A stretch of 21,426 nucleotides of DNA from a virus: the IMG/VR virus record IMGVR_UViG_3300009593_000146, positions 1 to 21,426 of that record. One strand, 5' to 3'. The position numbers and the translations under genes were made by a program. This document shows positions 7,268 to 14,306 of the stretch, in pieces. Position 1 is the first letter of the stretch. Every line of letters starts with the position of its first letter. The notes beneath the pieces are model-generated. The model did no database searches and was not told where the DNA came from. It saw only the letters and a list, made by a program, of their open reading frames with translations.

Positions 7268-7695
7268 TAGTTTCCCTTTTCCTTGATTGCTTTCCAGACA
7301 TGGGAAGCTCCACCTATTAGGGAACTAATATCAACTCCAGAATCATCTGGGGCACCTAGGTCTGGGGCGCCCTGTAATCGATTTGGGTCCGGGGCAGTCG
7401 TTGGGGTGGTGCCTTCGAAAAGATTTACTCCATTGTATGCATCACTCCCAATTGCTTCCATCATCTTTCTTTTCTGATCAGCCATTTTTTTATTGATAGT
7501 TGCAGTTTTTTGTCGCATTTCTTCACGTGTTGCGCGGGGGGCCTTAGCTTGCTTGGTTTCAGTGATGACGCTCGCTTGCATGCCCTTTGCCACTTCTGCA
7601 ACAACATTAGACAGAAGCCCTTCTTCAATAAGGACCTCGTGAATACATTCTTTAACCATGGGCTTGATTAATTGTTTTAAATCAGTTTTTTTCAT
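7267..7695 (-). CDS. Tagged conserved phage protein, unknown role (142 aa)
   Basis: The ATG at 7695-7693 overlaps the TGA of the preceding gene (ATGA) and has AGGA 6 bases upstream, so it is preferred over the in-frame start 24 bases earlier. The N-terminus MKKTDLKQLIKPMVKECIHE leads into VLIE-EGLL, an amphipathic helix ending in L-I-E, the [L/I]-x-E pattern cut by T4-type prohead proteases. The middle is helical and charged (about 55-85), then comes a Pro/Thr/Asp-rich linker (TTPTTAPDPNRLQGAPDLGAP), and the end VDISSLIGGASHVWKAIKEK is amphipathic. No known domain was recognised. The context after the 581-residue protein suggests an internal head or assembly protein. Confidence 0.7.
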   Translation of the reverse strand: MKKTDLKQLIKPMVKECIHEVLIEEGLLSNVVAEVAKGMQASVITETKQAKAPRATREEMRQKTATINKKMADQKRKMMEAIGSDAYNGVNLFEGTTPTTAPDPNRLQGAPDLGAPDDSGVDISSLIGGASHVWKAIKEKGN

Positions 7696-9437
7696 TTTAT
7701 TCCTGCAAGCGACTTCCATCGCCCGATAGTGTTAGATTCATTAAGTTTGTTTTCTGCGACTTTACCTTGATCCACCGAAGCTCCGCGATTGGGTTTGGAA
7801 GCTGGCTGTTTCTTCGTGGGTAAGTCTACCACTTCTGCGCCTTGGTCACTCACCATTTTGGTGCGCACCTTGCGCATAAGATCATTTAGTAGTGGTTTTG
7901 ATTGAGATTTCATAAATATTCTAGACATCCTCTTGACCTTCTCAGCTTTCTTGGGATCTTCTCTACTTAATTTCTTAAATTGTTGTAGAATTTTGTCTTT
8001 GTTTTTAATTAGATAATTGCTATTCGCTATTTTTTCTACTGGGTTGTTAGAAGTCTTCTTTTCACTTAAAACATTCTCAGGTAAATATGGGCCAATAAAG
8101 TTTACAAAAGCGTCTAAGTCTGATTGGAAATTGATATTTGGGCCGGCCTTTCTTTTATTGACGCTGTTCCAACTACCTTTGATCTTGTTGGTATTAAAAT
8201 CATCTGCTAAGTAAAATACTTTTCTCTCTTGAGGTTCGGCTCCGGGACTATCGTCTTCATCTGGAATTTCCTCAACATCTACTGGAGTAGCACCGTCTTG
8301 ACCTGGTTTCTTCGGAGTGCGATCCTCGGGAGTGTCCCAATCGTGGGGTTCATCCCATGGTTTAGGTTTTTCTTCGGGTGGGGCAGGTTGACCAATATTC
8401 CAGCCACTTGTTTTCAGTTGTAACTTACAGCAATCATAAATCGACTGGGCTATCTCTTGATCCTTAAAAATCTGGAAAATGCCACTCAGGTCGACCGAGC
8501 GACTTTTCGCCGGCTTGGAATTAGAGCCTTTTACTGGTCGAACTTGACGGCGAGGAGTTTTGGTAGAGGCAACTTGGCCGACTACTTCTTTAATTTCTTT
8601 CGCATCCAACTCACTAAAGAACCCAGCGGCGACACTTTGTTTGACAATGTAATCACGTAGTTCTACATATTTCTTAGGGTTTAGCTGGTATTCTTTTTTG
8701 ACATTAAGCAAATACATCTGAAGAGCCATCAATGGGCTCGCAGGATTTTTGTTAACTTTAAATTTCTTGCAGCTACCCAATACGGCTTCTGGCGCTTCCT
8801 TCTCTGGTGTCGGCGCAGGCTCTGGGGCCTTACCAAACCAGTCGGGTATCTGATCGCCGTCTTTGCCAAAAAAGCCGCCGCGTGCTAAAATCTTATGTAA
8901 ATGCGCTTTGGTCTTTGCGTTGGTCAATGCACCATTAAAAAGTTTAGTCAGATTAGGATATTTGGATAAATCGCCAAGAGTGGGCATGCGGCTTAAGATA
9001 ACCGATGCTTTGTGAATAGCTTGCTCTTCAATCGTATAATTATTCCCTTGGGGATCTGTGAGTAGATCCTGTAGCTCTTGGGATAGGGCTGCTCGATCTA
9101 TCTCAAGACCAAGAAGACGATTTATATCATCAAACGCCTTGTTGAGGGCTACTACATCATCAGCGTTATATGTTTCGGGTCCAAGTTGCTCGCCACTTCC
9201 GTCGCCAGTGCTACACGGTTGGCCCCTCTTGCAGACTAAATCTTTAGTATATTGATTTTTGTCATAACTGAGGCCATGTTTGCCGCCCGTTTTACCTCGC
9301 AAGAAGTTCTTCAAGCCGCCAGTGAACTCATCGAGCGGGATCTCTACAGCTTCTTCAGAAGCAGCGCTTTCATTGAGAAAGTCTCTCCATGCGTCACTTT
9401 GTTTTTTAGCGTCTTTAAAACTACTCCAGTCACTCAT
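7692..9437 (-). CDS. Large protein after the protease, possible head core or scaffold (581 aa)
   Basis: The start ATG overlaps the end of the protease gene by 8 bases. Residues 1-25 (SDAWRDFLNE-SAASEE) carry an L-N-E site. The middle has helical segments (about 80-190), a Pro/Glu linker (PEPAPTPEKEAPEA), a Lys-rich helical part, and then a long acidic, Pro-rich stretch (about 360-405, with PWDEPHDWDTPED). The C-terminal part is Lys-rich and helical (DKILQQFKKLSREDPKKAEK). The protein ends in NKLNE-SNTIGRWKSLAGIK, with a second L-N-E site near the end. In T4 the protease gene is followed by the scaffold gene 22, which has similar charge and coiled-coil character. The position therefore suggests a prohead core protein, but no homology to gp22 was seen and the length is larger. 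Confidence 0.65.
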   Translation of the reverse strand: MSDWSSFKDAKKQSDAWRDFLNESAASEEAVEIPLDEFTGGLKNFLRGKTGGKHGLSYDKNQYTKDLVCKRGQPCSTGDGSGEQLGPETYNADDVVALNKAFDDINRLLGLEIDRAALSQELQDLLTDPQGNNYTIEEQAIHKASVILSRMPTLGDLSKYPNLTKLFNGALTNAKTKAHLHKILARGGFFGKDGDQIPDWFGKAPEPAPTPEKEAPEAVLGSCKKFKVNKNPASPLMALQMYLLNVKKEYQLNPKKYVELRDYIVKQSVAAGFFSELDAKEIKEVVGQVASTKTPRRQVRPVKGSNSKPAKSRSVDLSGIFQIFKDQEIAQSIYDCCKLQLKTSGWNIGQPAPPEEKPKPWDEPHDWDTPEDRTPKKPGQDGATPVDVEEIPDEDDSPGAEPQERKVFYLADDFNTNKIKGSWNSVNKRKAGPNINFQSDLDAFVNFIGPYLPENVLSEKKTSNNPVEKIANSNYLIKNKDKILQQFKKLSREDPKKAEKVKRMSRIFMKSQSKPLLNDLMRKVRTKMVSDQGAEVVDLPTKKQPASKPNRGASVDQGKVAENKLNESNTIGRWKSLAGIK

Positions 9438-10035
9438 CTTCGAGAACCTCGTTTAAAAGTCTATTAATTCGATCAGCTTTGGTGAATACCTTGTTAGTAA
9501 AATCTTTTGCCTCTTTCATCATGAAGGCGCCAGGAGTTGATGGCTCAGAAACAAAATCAAAGCAAATCAATTGGAAGTCGTCTTCGACAACCGTGTTTCC
9601 TTGGGCCTCGGTTACGGAACCCATACCGCGGGATGAAATACCGATGCTGACGCCCGACTGTACAAGCGTTTTAAGAACCTGCCCAGAAGGAGTATCAAGC
9701 ACTTTAGCTTTACCCATAACATTCTTGCCGTCCCACCAAACTTTTGTCATCATATGAGATGCATTTTTAAGGTTGATTACTGAATCTTCTGGATGATCTA
9801 GTTCTCCCAAGGCGCGACGTTCGGTCACAAGCTTGTCATAGTTTTTCATCTCGCGCATTAAGACGTTATAAGGATAAACACGGCCATTGCCATTAACTGT
9901 ATCTGCACGTTGGATTATTCCAGTTAAGTACATGCCTCCAGCCGTAACAAAAGCTTTTTCTTCTTCTGTGAGCAGGTCTTGACAAACGCCGCCATCGCAA
10001 AGTTCGTAATATTCTCTCAGTAATTTCTGACCCAT
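9430..10035 (-). CDS. Prohead maturation protease (T4 gp21-like)
   Basis: This 201-residue serine protease belongs to the herpesvirus-assemblin-like prohead protease superfamily. Motifs in order: NGNGRVYP at 48-55; GELDHPE with His81 at 77-83; GISSRG with Ser134/Ser135 at 132-137; and FDFVSEPSTPGA at 159-170. These are the core signatures of T4-like gp21 proteases (His and Ser of the catalytic site, and the conserved SEPS strand). Such enzymes assemble inside the prohead, cut core and capsid proteins at [L/I]-x-E sites and then degrade themselves. Its own C-terminus ends in LLNEVLEDE, with a candidate L-N-E site. Many proteins in this window carry such sites near their N-termini. The start has AAGGGA about 9 bases upstream. 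The length is close to that of T4 gp21 (212 aa). Confidence 0.9.
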   Translation of the reverse strand: MGQKLLREYYELCDGGVCQDLLTEEEKAFVTAGGMYLTGIIQRADTVNGNGRVYPYNVLMREMKNYDKLVTERRALGELDHPEDSVINLKNASHMMTKVWWDGKNVMGKAKVLDTPSGQVLKTLVQSGVSIGISSRGMGSVTEAQGNTVVEDDFQLICFDFVSEPSTPGAFMMKEAKDFTNKVFTKADRINRLLNEVLEDE

Positions 10036-10059
10036 AGCTAAGATCCCTTACAACAGCGT

Positions 10060-10404
10060 CTAACTGGTTGCAGCATCCACTTGTCGGTCCAAGTATTTGT
10101 GTTCATGTTTAACTCCGTGGTCGCCAAAGACCATGTTTAATATATAGGATGTTCCTGAAGATAACCATCCTAGAAGGAAGAAATTGAATACAGTAACATC
10201 AAAACTAAATAGTTCTGTAAACGGGGAAAGCAGCATCAAAACCCACCCAACATGGAAACCCATGCACATGGGGCAGTGAAATACCTTACCGTAGCCGGCT
10301 CCAAATTCCTTTGAAGGACGTAATTTTTGTAATACAGGCATATCACTATAAACTAAAATTTGAGTGAGCCCGTAGGCACACAGTATAAATGTGAGCAATT
10401 CCAT
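10060..10404 (-). CDS. Small membrane protein with CPMC motif (DUF1360-like)
   Basis: The ATG overlaps the TAA of the preceding gene (TAATG). The 114-residue protein has hydrophobic segments at about 1-20, 50-66 and 70-93. A short cytoplasmic or lumenal loop holds GAGYGKVFHCPMCMGFHVGW (36-53ish). The C-x-x-C followed by GF-x-x-G resembles small phage and bacterial membrane proteins of the DUF1360 type. The tail is His-rich (GDHGVKHEHKY). The Cys pair could bind metal or be redox active. It lies between an unassigned gene and the protease. A role in a virion-membrane or cell-envelope step is possible, but none can be assigned. Confidence 0.65.
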   Translation of the reverse strand: MELLTFILCAYGLTQILVYSDMPVLQKLRPSKEFGAGYGKVFHCPMCMGFHVGWVLMLLSPFTELFSFDVTVFNFFLLGWLSSGTSYILNMVFGDHGVKHEHKYLDRQVDAATS

Positions 10405-10943
10405 TATTGTTTTACTCGGTCGACGGTATTACCCTTCTGGCCACCGATGGGGCGCGAGGCTAGCCATTGCTTGATTACTTCATCCATATTAGGAATAGGC
10501 TCGTTGGGCGCTGCTTGTGCCATTTTTTCAATCTCCGGGATCTTTTCTTTTATAAACTCATCTTCAAGTCGATCATCAATTAATTCTTGAAACCCGTCGC
10601 TTAAATTAAAAGCAGATAATATTGGATTGTCTGCGGTGTCTTGATCTGGTTTTTGTGCATAGGTTTTCCAAAGGCCGGCCATGGCCATGCCAACTGTCTT
10701 AGCGGTAGCTGCAAAGGGGATCATATCTGTCAACAATGAAATTGCTAAATCGGAGCCGACATCAGCCAGCTGGCCCAGAAGATCGATTTCTTTTTCTTTA
10801 GTTAACTTACCTTTCGCTTTCAGGGCGGCCGCTTGGGTAATGATAGATAACTGAGCCCATGTCATTGGTGCTCTTTTTGGTTCGATAGCTATTTCTGTAA
10901 CATAACCGTTCCAGTTCTCCATTATCAGTTTCATTTCAGACAT
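10404..10943 (-). CDS. Conserved phage protein of unknown function (179 aa)
   Basis: The start chosen is the ATG at 10943 because GAGGAG lies 7 bases upstream; the in-frame TTG at 10958 would put the start inside the ribosome site. The N-terminus MSEMKLIMENWNGYVTE resembles MKQLFENWRKHLNE of the 20045-20647 gene and ends in V-T-E. An Ala/Leu-rich helical part follows, with hydrophobic segments around 60-95 (LAISLLTDMIPFAATAKTVG) that might touch a membrane. The acidic part NPILSAFNLSDGFQELIDDR (about 112-131) has the look of a recurrent marine-phage motif. The protein ends in a basic tail. No catalytic motif was seen. Confidence 0.65.
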   Translation of the reverse strand: MSEMKLIMENWNGYVTEIAIEPKRAPMTWAQLSIITQAAALKAKGKLTKEKEIDLLGQLADVGSDLAISLLTDMIPFAATAKTVGMAMAGLWKTYAQKPDQDTADNPILSAFNLSDGFQELIDDRLEDEFIKEKIPEIEKMAQAAPNEPIPNMDEVIKQWLASRPIGGQKGNTVDRVKQ

Positions 10944-10954
10944 CACAAAACTCC

Positions 10955-11494
10955 TCAAAGTGTGTACATATAGCTCAACGAATAAGGATCACGTACGTAG
11001 CCCGGGCGAATTGAGCCCTTCTCAGTAGATTGCGGGACGTCACCCAACTCAGTGGAGTCTTCCTTATCGGGATGTATCAATTCGTCATCGGTCATTGAAA
11101 CAATAGCTTCTGTAGATTCAAAATACGGCCGTTCTTCATTGATAAAATTGGAAATATTAATTAGCGTGAACTTGGCAGCATTTAAGCTTTCCTTAAACGG
11201 CTCCTGCATAACCGCCTCAAATGAGCCATAGAAAGCGCCGGCTACGATAGATTCTGGAATTATGAGGCCCTTTTTGCGTAAGTGTGCAAACAATCTATTC
11301 TGGGCACCATATACTAAATCGTTCATAGTATCTTTGGGAAAGGCAACAATTTTATTTTTTGCGGGAGATAGCACAATGTCAATATCTCCGTGATCAAAGA
11401 TCATCAAATCTCCGCTTAAACTTTTACGAAGGTCCATTTCTAATTTAACAACCGCGGATTGGTGGCCGCGGCCGATCTTAATTGTTAGGGCCAT
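10955..11494 (-). CDS. Conserved phage protein of unknown function (179 aa)
   Basis: The start ATG lies 17 bases inside the end of the preceding gene. The protein begins MALTIKIGRGHQSAVVKLEM and has a beta-rich first half (GDLMIFDHGDIDIVLSP, NKIVAFPKDT). A helical part follows (VYGAQNRLFAHLRKKGLIIP, GAFYGSFEAVMQ), and then an acidic, Pro-containing tail (about 125-179). There is no signal peptide or membrane segment. It is part of the portal-to-protease gene block, where T4-like phages keep head-assembly genes. The family looks conserved but I cannot assign a function. Confidence 0.65.
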   Translation of the reverse strand: MALTIKIGRGHQSAVVKLEMDLRKSLSGDLMIFDHGDIDIVLSPAKNKIVAFPKDTMNDLVYGAQNRLFAHLRKKGLIIPESIVAGAFYGSFEAVMQEPFKESLNAAKFTLINISNFINEERPYFESTEAIVSMTDDELIHPDKEDSTELGDVPQSTEKGSIRPGYVRDPYSLSYMYTL

Positions 11495-12311
11495 CGGTAT
11501 GGAACTCCTGTACTAATTTTTGAGTTTTGAGTACTGTAAGAAGTACACTCTCAGTAATGTCTGTTTGTTTAAACGAGTCTAATTTTTCAAGAACTCGGGT
11601 AGCATTCTGTAATAGGATCGGATCATCTTCGAAGAGGGCCGCGGACATCGCAGCTTTCACTTCTTTCTTTAAGCGCAAAATCTCTTCGTTAAGATACATT
11701 TTCAAAGACAAAGAATTATCGGTAAATGAAGATATGTATTTGCTTAGAAGTTCCTTTTGTTCCGACATTAAATCTTGCTTGTACTTCTCATTAAACTTAC
11801 TAACGAACGTATTGAGTACTAAGTTATCTATCGTTGGCTCCTGGTTCTGTTCAGCAACCGATGTAAGCATATTCGTGGTAACTTCATTTTCTAATATAAC
11901 ACGACTTTTAGGATCTGTTTTTATATTAAAAATTTGGTCAATCGAGGCCAGTGTTTTATAGTTAGGAACAAAGTTGTTGAATATATCTGATTCAATTTCT
12001 TTATTAATATCATGTATCATCGCTGTTTGCGCAGTAAAAAGTTGTTGTGGATCTATCATCATCTTTTGTATCTTTGCTTCTCTAAGGATCTTCTGTGAAT
12101 CTTTTTCCGTTAAGTCTTGGTTTTCATAAAGAGACTTATAGCACTCTAGATCGTATTTTAAAACGCTATCGGCACCGAAGTGCTCTCTAATTATATTAAT
12201 AACTTTTTGTTTGCGTTCTAAGTCTCCTTTCATAATAGAGATTGTTGCTTCTTTTATCAAAGCCTCATAAACAAATGCTGTATTGCGTTTTTTATTATGC
12301 TTTGTTTTCAT
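11478..12311 (-). CDS. Helical conserved protein next to the portal (277 aa)
   Basis: The ATG is 17 bases inside the portal gene's end, with GGAG about 7 bases upstream. The N-terminus MKTKHNKKRNTAFVYEALIK is basic, then nearly the whole protein is predicted helical and charged (ERKQKVINIIREHF, QKILREAKIQKMM, EEILRLKKEVKAAM). Residues 200-265 look like a coiled coil. It is coupled to the portal, as would fit a portal-associated assembly factor or prohead core component. I know of no catalytic signature in it. It could equally be a tail-completion protein. Confidence 0.65.
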   Translation of the reverse strand: MKTKHNKKRNTAFVYEALIKEATISIMKGDLERKQKVINIIREHFGADSVLKYDLECYKSLYENQDLTEKDSQKILREAKIQKMMIDPQQLFTAQTAMIHDINKEIESDIFNNFVPNYKTLASIDQIFNIKTDPKSRVILENEVTTNMLTSVAEQNQEPTIDNLVLNTFVSKFNEKYKQDLMSEQKELLSKYISSFTDNSLSLKMYLNEEILRLKKEVKAAMSAALFEDDPILLQNATRVLEKLDSFKQTDITESVLLTVLKTQKLVQEFHTDGPNN

Positions 12312-14298
12312 CTTTTTGCTCCGTTAATAGTTTTTTACTTTCCAATCCCTCAATCAAGTTTCGGACTGACTCGTTAATTTGAAATAAACTTTCTTCTTCT
12401 GATTGCTCTCTCAGACTATAAATAGATTGCTCTTGTTCATAAATCCCATTGCCAACAGTTGGTATGGCATTTATCTCAGCGCCTGGATATACATTTCGTG
12501 TAGTAGATGAAGCTTTTTCTTTTGAATATTTAGCTGCGTTTGAACGTTGTCGGGCGCCGGCTTTCCTTTTATCCACCTTTACTGGATTGTATACTTTGCC
12601 TTTAGCGCCGGGTGTTAGACGAGGCTCCTGTCTGCTGCCCGGAGGTACCGCCAATAAAGGAGATTCTTCCCCGCCGGCGTCGGCGTCTGCGGGCGCGTCT
12701 GCGGAGCCTGCTGGCATTTCATCTGGACCGCCAAGATCAAGATCGTCACCTAAGTCTCCCCCTCCAAGATCGCCGCCGAGATCTCCACCGCCGAGGTCCC
12801 CGCCGAGGCCGCCCTCAGCTTGGGCGCCCCCTTCGGCTACTGCCTGTAGGGACGCATCGTGGGTGCGATCATAATACATTTCGCGCTGGTTGCGTTGGAA
12901 TTCTTCATGGCTCATACCAAAAATGTTATCGGCCACCCAACGACGAGAGAAGAACCCTTCTGTGGCTGAAGCTGCGACATCAAACTTGGATTTCCAATGC
13001 TCAATTTCCTGAAGTTCTGCAATTTGGGAAGGATTATTCAGAGCCAGCTTGAAGGATAACAGATCATCTCCGCGGAAACCAAGAGTATATAAGTGGATGA
13101 TAGCAATTTTTTCTAACTCCGCGATAATAACTCTCTGTAATCTTTGTACGGTTCGTGAGAACCGAATGTCTTTTTGGGCTAAGGTTGTCTTATCTTCAGC
13201 TGCGCCTTCTCCCATCGCAAGATATGCTTGGGGAATTTTTAACGCGGAAAAAAGTTTATCGCGGAGATATTTGATATCATCTATTTGAGTAATGTTTTGG
13301 GCGCCGGCAAGAGTTTGTATCTCGGTTGCAGAACCAGCGCGAACAGGAATAAAATAATCTTCTTCAATGGACATTGGGTTATAGCGTAAGTCAACGCGTC
13401 CAGTGCTTGGATCTACCACTGAGTGTCTCTTAAGCTGAGTTACAATTTTTTGCATATACTGTTCAACCTCTTGCGGAGGAACAGCCCCCACATCAATCTT
13501 AAACACGCGGCGCTCAGACGAACGAACAACACGATAAGCCATCATTGCGTCTTCCATCAAAGTTAGTTGGCGCCAGATGCGGCGGGCAGGTTCCAGAATA
13601 GATGTTCCGTATGGGGCATATTTATCGTTTCCTAAAATTCTAAAATGTGCAATTTGCCAATTCTCAAATGTCATTCCTGCTGAGTTCCATTGGTACTGAA
13701 CATAGTTGGGGTTCGTAGAGTCTTGACCCTCTAACCTTTCAATCTCAGCAGTAGGGATAGCTATCACCCCCTTAACACCGTATTTGTCGTCAATGTCTAG
13801 ATACAAAAAGAAGTCTCCATACTTGCACATGGTGCGGCTCCAGCCATACAGGTTGTACTGAAGGCTAAGTATATTATCGAACAAGACCGCTAAAACTGCA
13901 CGTATCTCTTCGTTGGGACATTTGATGCTCAGCATTGGCCGGAGATCCGAATATGTCGTCATTTCGTCGGCATAGATATCCAGTGATGATGCAATCTCTG
14001 GTGTGTATTCCATTTGATCAAAATCAACATATCGTTCAGAGCGGCGCTGGTTTGCTATCGCATTGGTCGCTAGATTATCTAATGGGTTGTGTAAACTCTT
14101 TTTAAACTGTTGTCCGGACGCAGTCTTAAAACGTGAAGAATATTTATCCAGATGTTGACGTCGGATGCGACGGCCGGATTGTGACCGATAGTTTACTATG
14201 GGGCCTGAGAATAATCTAGTTAAAGCTTGGAAGAGCTTAGATTCTTGATTAGCAGGGTTTCTGTTGTTTGCTGTTAGTCTTCTGTCAGGGGGTGCCAT
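12295..14298 (-). CDS. Portal protein (T4 gp20-like)
   Basis: This 667-residue protein lies 8 bases after the terminase. The N-terminal arm is basic (SGRRIRRQHLDKY, 41-53). The stem-and-wing core contains DQMEYTPEIASSLDIYADEM (94-113), LRPMLSIKCPNE (119-130), YGDFFLYLDID (160-170), the APYGTSILEPARRIWRQL segment (228-245), the KYLRDKLFSALKIPQAYL segment (343-360) and the DKTTLAQKDIRFSRTVQRLQ helix (369-388). These are typical of T4-like portals, which form the dodecameric DNA entry ring, nucleate the prohead and dock the terminase. The family is usually about 520-560 residues. The extra length is a Gly/Asp-rich stretch (490-545) and a long tail ending in charged Glu/Gln-rich helices (INESVRNLIE), which has I-N-E and L-I-E sites. 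Confidence 0.9.
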   Translation of the reverse strand: MAPPDRRLTANNRNPANQESKLFQALTRLFSGPIVNYRSQSGRRIRRQHLDKYSSRFKTASGQQFKKSLHNPLDNLATNAIANQRRSERYVDFDQMEYTPEIASSLDIYADEMTTYSDLRPMLSIKCPNEEIRAVLAVLFDNILSLQYNLYGWSRTMCKYGDFFLYLDIDDKYGVKGVIAIPTAEIERLEGQDSTNPNYVQYQWNSAGMTFENWQIAHFRILGNDKYAPYGTSILEPARRIWRQLTLMEDAMMAYRVVRSSERRVFKIDVGAVPPQEVEQYMQKIVTQLKRHSVVDPSTGRVDLRYNPMSIEEDYFIPVRAGSATEIQTLAGAQNITQIDDIKYLRDKLFSALKIPQAYLAMGEGAAEDKTTLAQKDIRFSRTVQRLQRVIIAELEKIAIIHLYTLGFRGDDLLSFKLALNNPSQIAELQEIEHWKSKFDVAASATEGFFSRRWVADNIFGMSHEEFQRNQREMYYDRTHDASLQAVAEGGAQAEGGLGGDLGGGDLGGDLGGGDLGDDLDLGGPDEMPAGSADAPADADAGGEESPLLAVPPGSRQEPRLTPGAKGKVYNPVKVDKRKAGARQRSNAAKYSKEKASSTTRNVYPGAEINAIPTVGNGIYEQEQSIYSLREQSEEESLFQINESVRNLIEGLESKKLLTEQKDENKA
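12664..12831 (-). repeat. Gly/Asp/Ala-rich low-complexity stretch in the portal
   Basis: Encodes portal residues about 490-545. It has tandem (L)GG(G)DLGG-type units, then PADADAGGEE. The DNA has tandem gatctccaccgcc-like units, which favour slippage. It separates the conserved portal core from a basic and acidic C-terminal tail and is probably a flexible acidic linker. Confidence 0.85.
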
Positions 14299-14306
14299 TT
14301 ATTTTC

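Noticed and set aside
7696-7719. Eight-residue extension (MEVACRNK) of the gene at 7267-7695
   Set aside because: It lies within the preceding gene; the ATG at 7695 has AGGA at good spacing and ATGA coupling.
7692-9437. Major capsid protein
   Set aside because: The long acidic Pro-rich linker and Lys-rich helices do not fit an HK97-fold capsid protein; the capsid gene is likely outside the window.
12449-13052. Plus-strand frames rich in Pro/Ser or Arg
   Set aside because: They are the opposite-strand reading of the Gly/Asp-rich portal segment; there is no start signal and no family resemblance.
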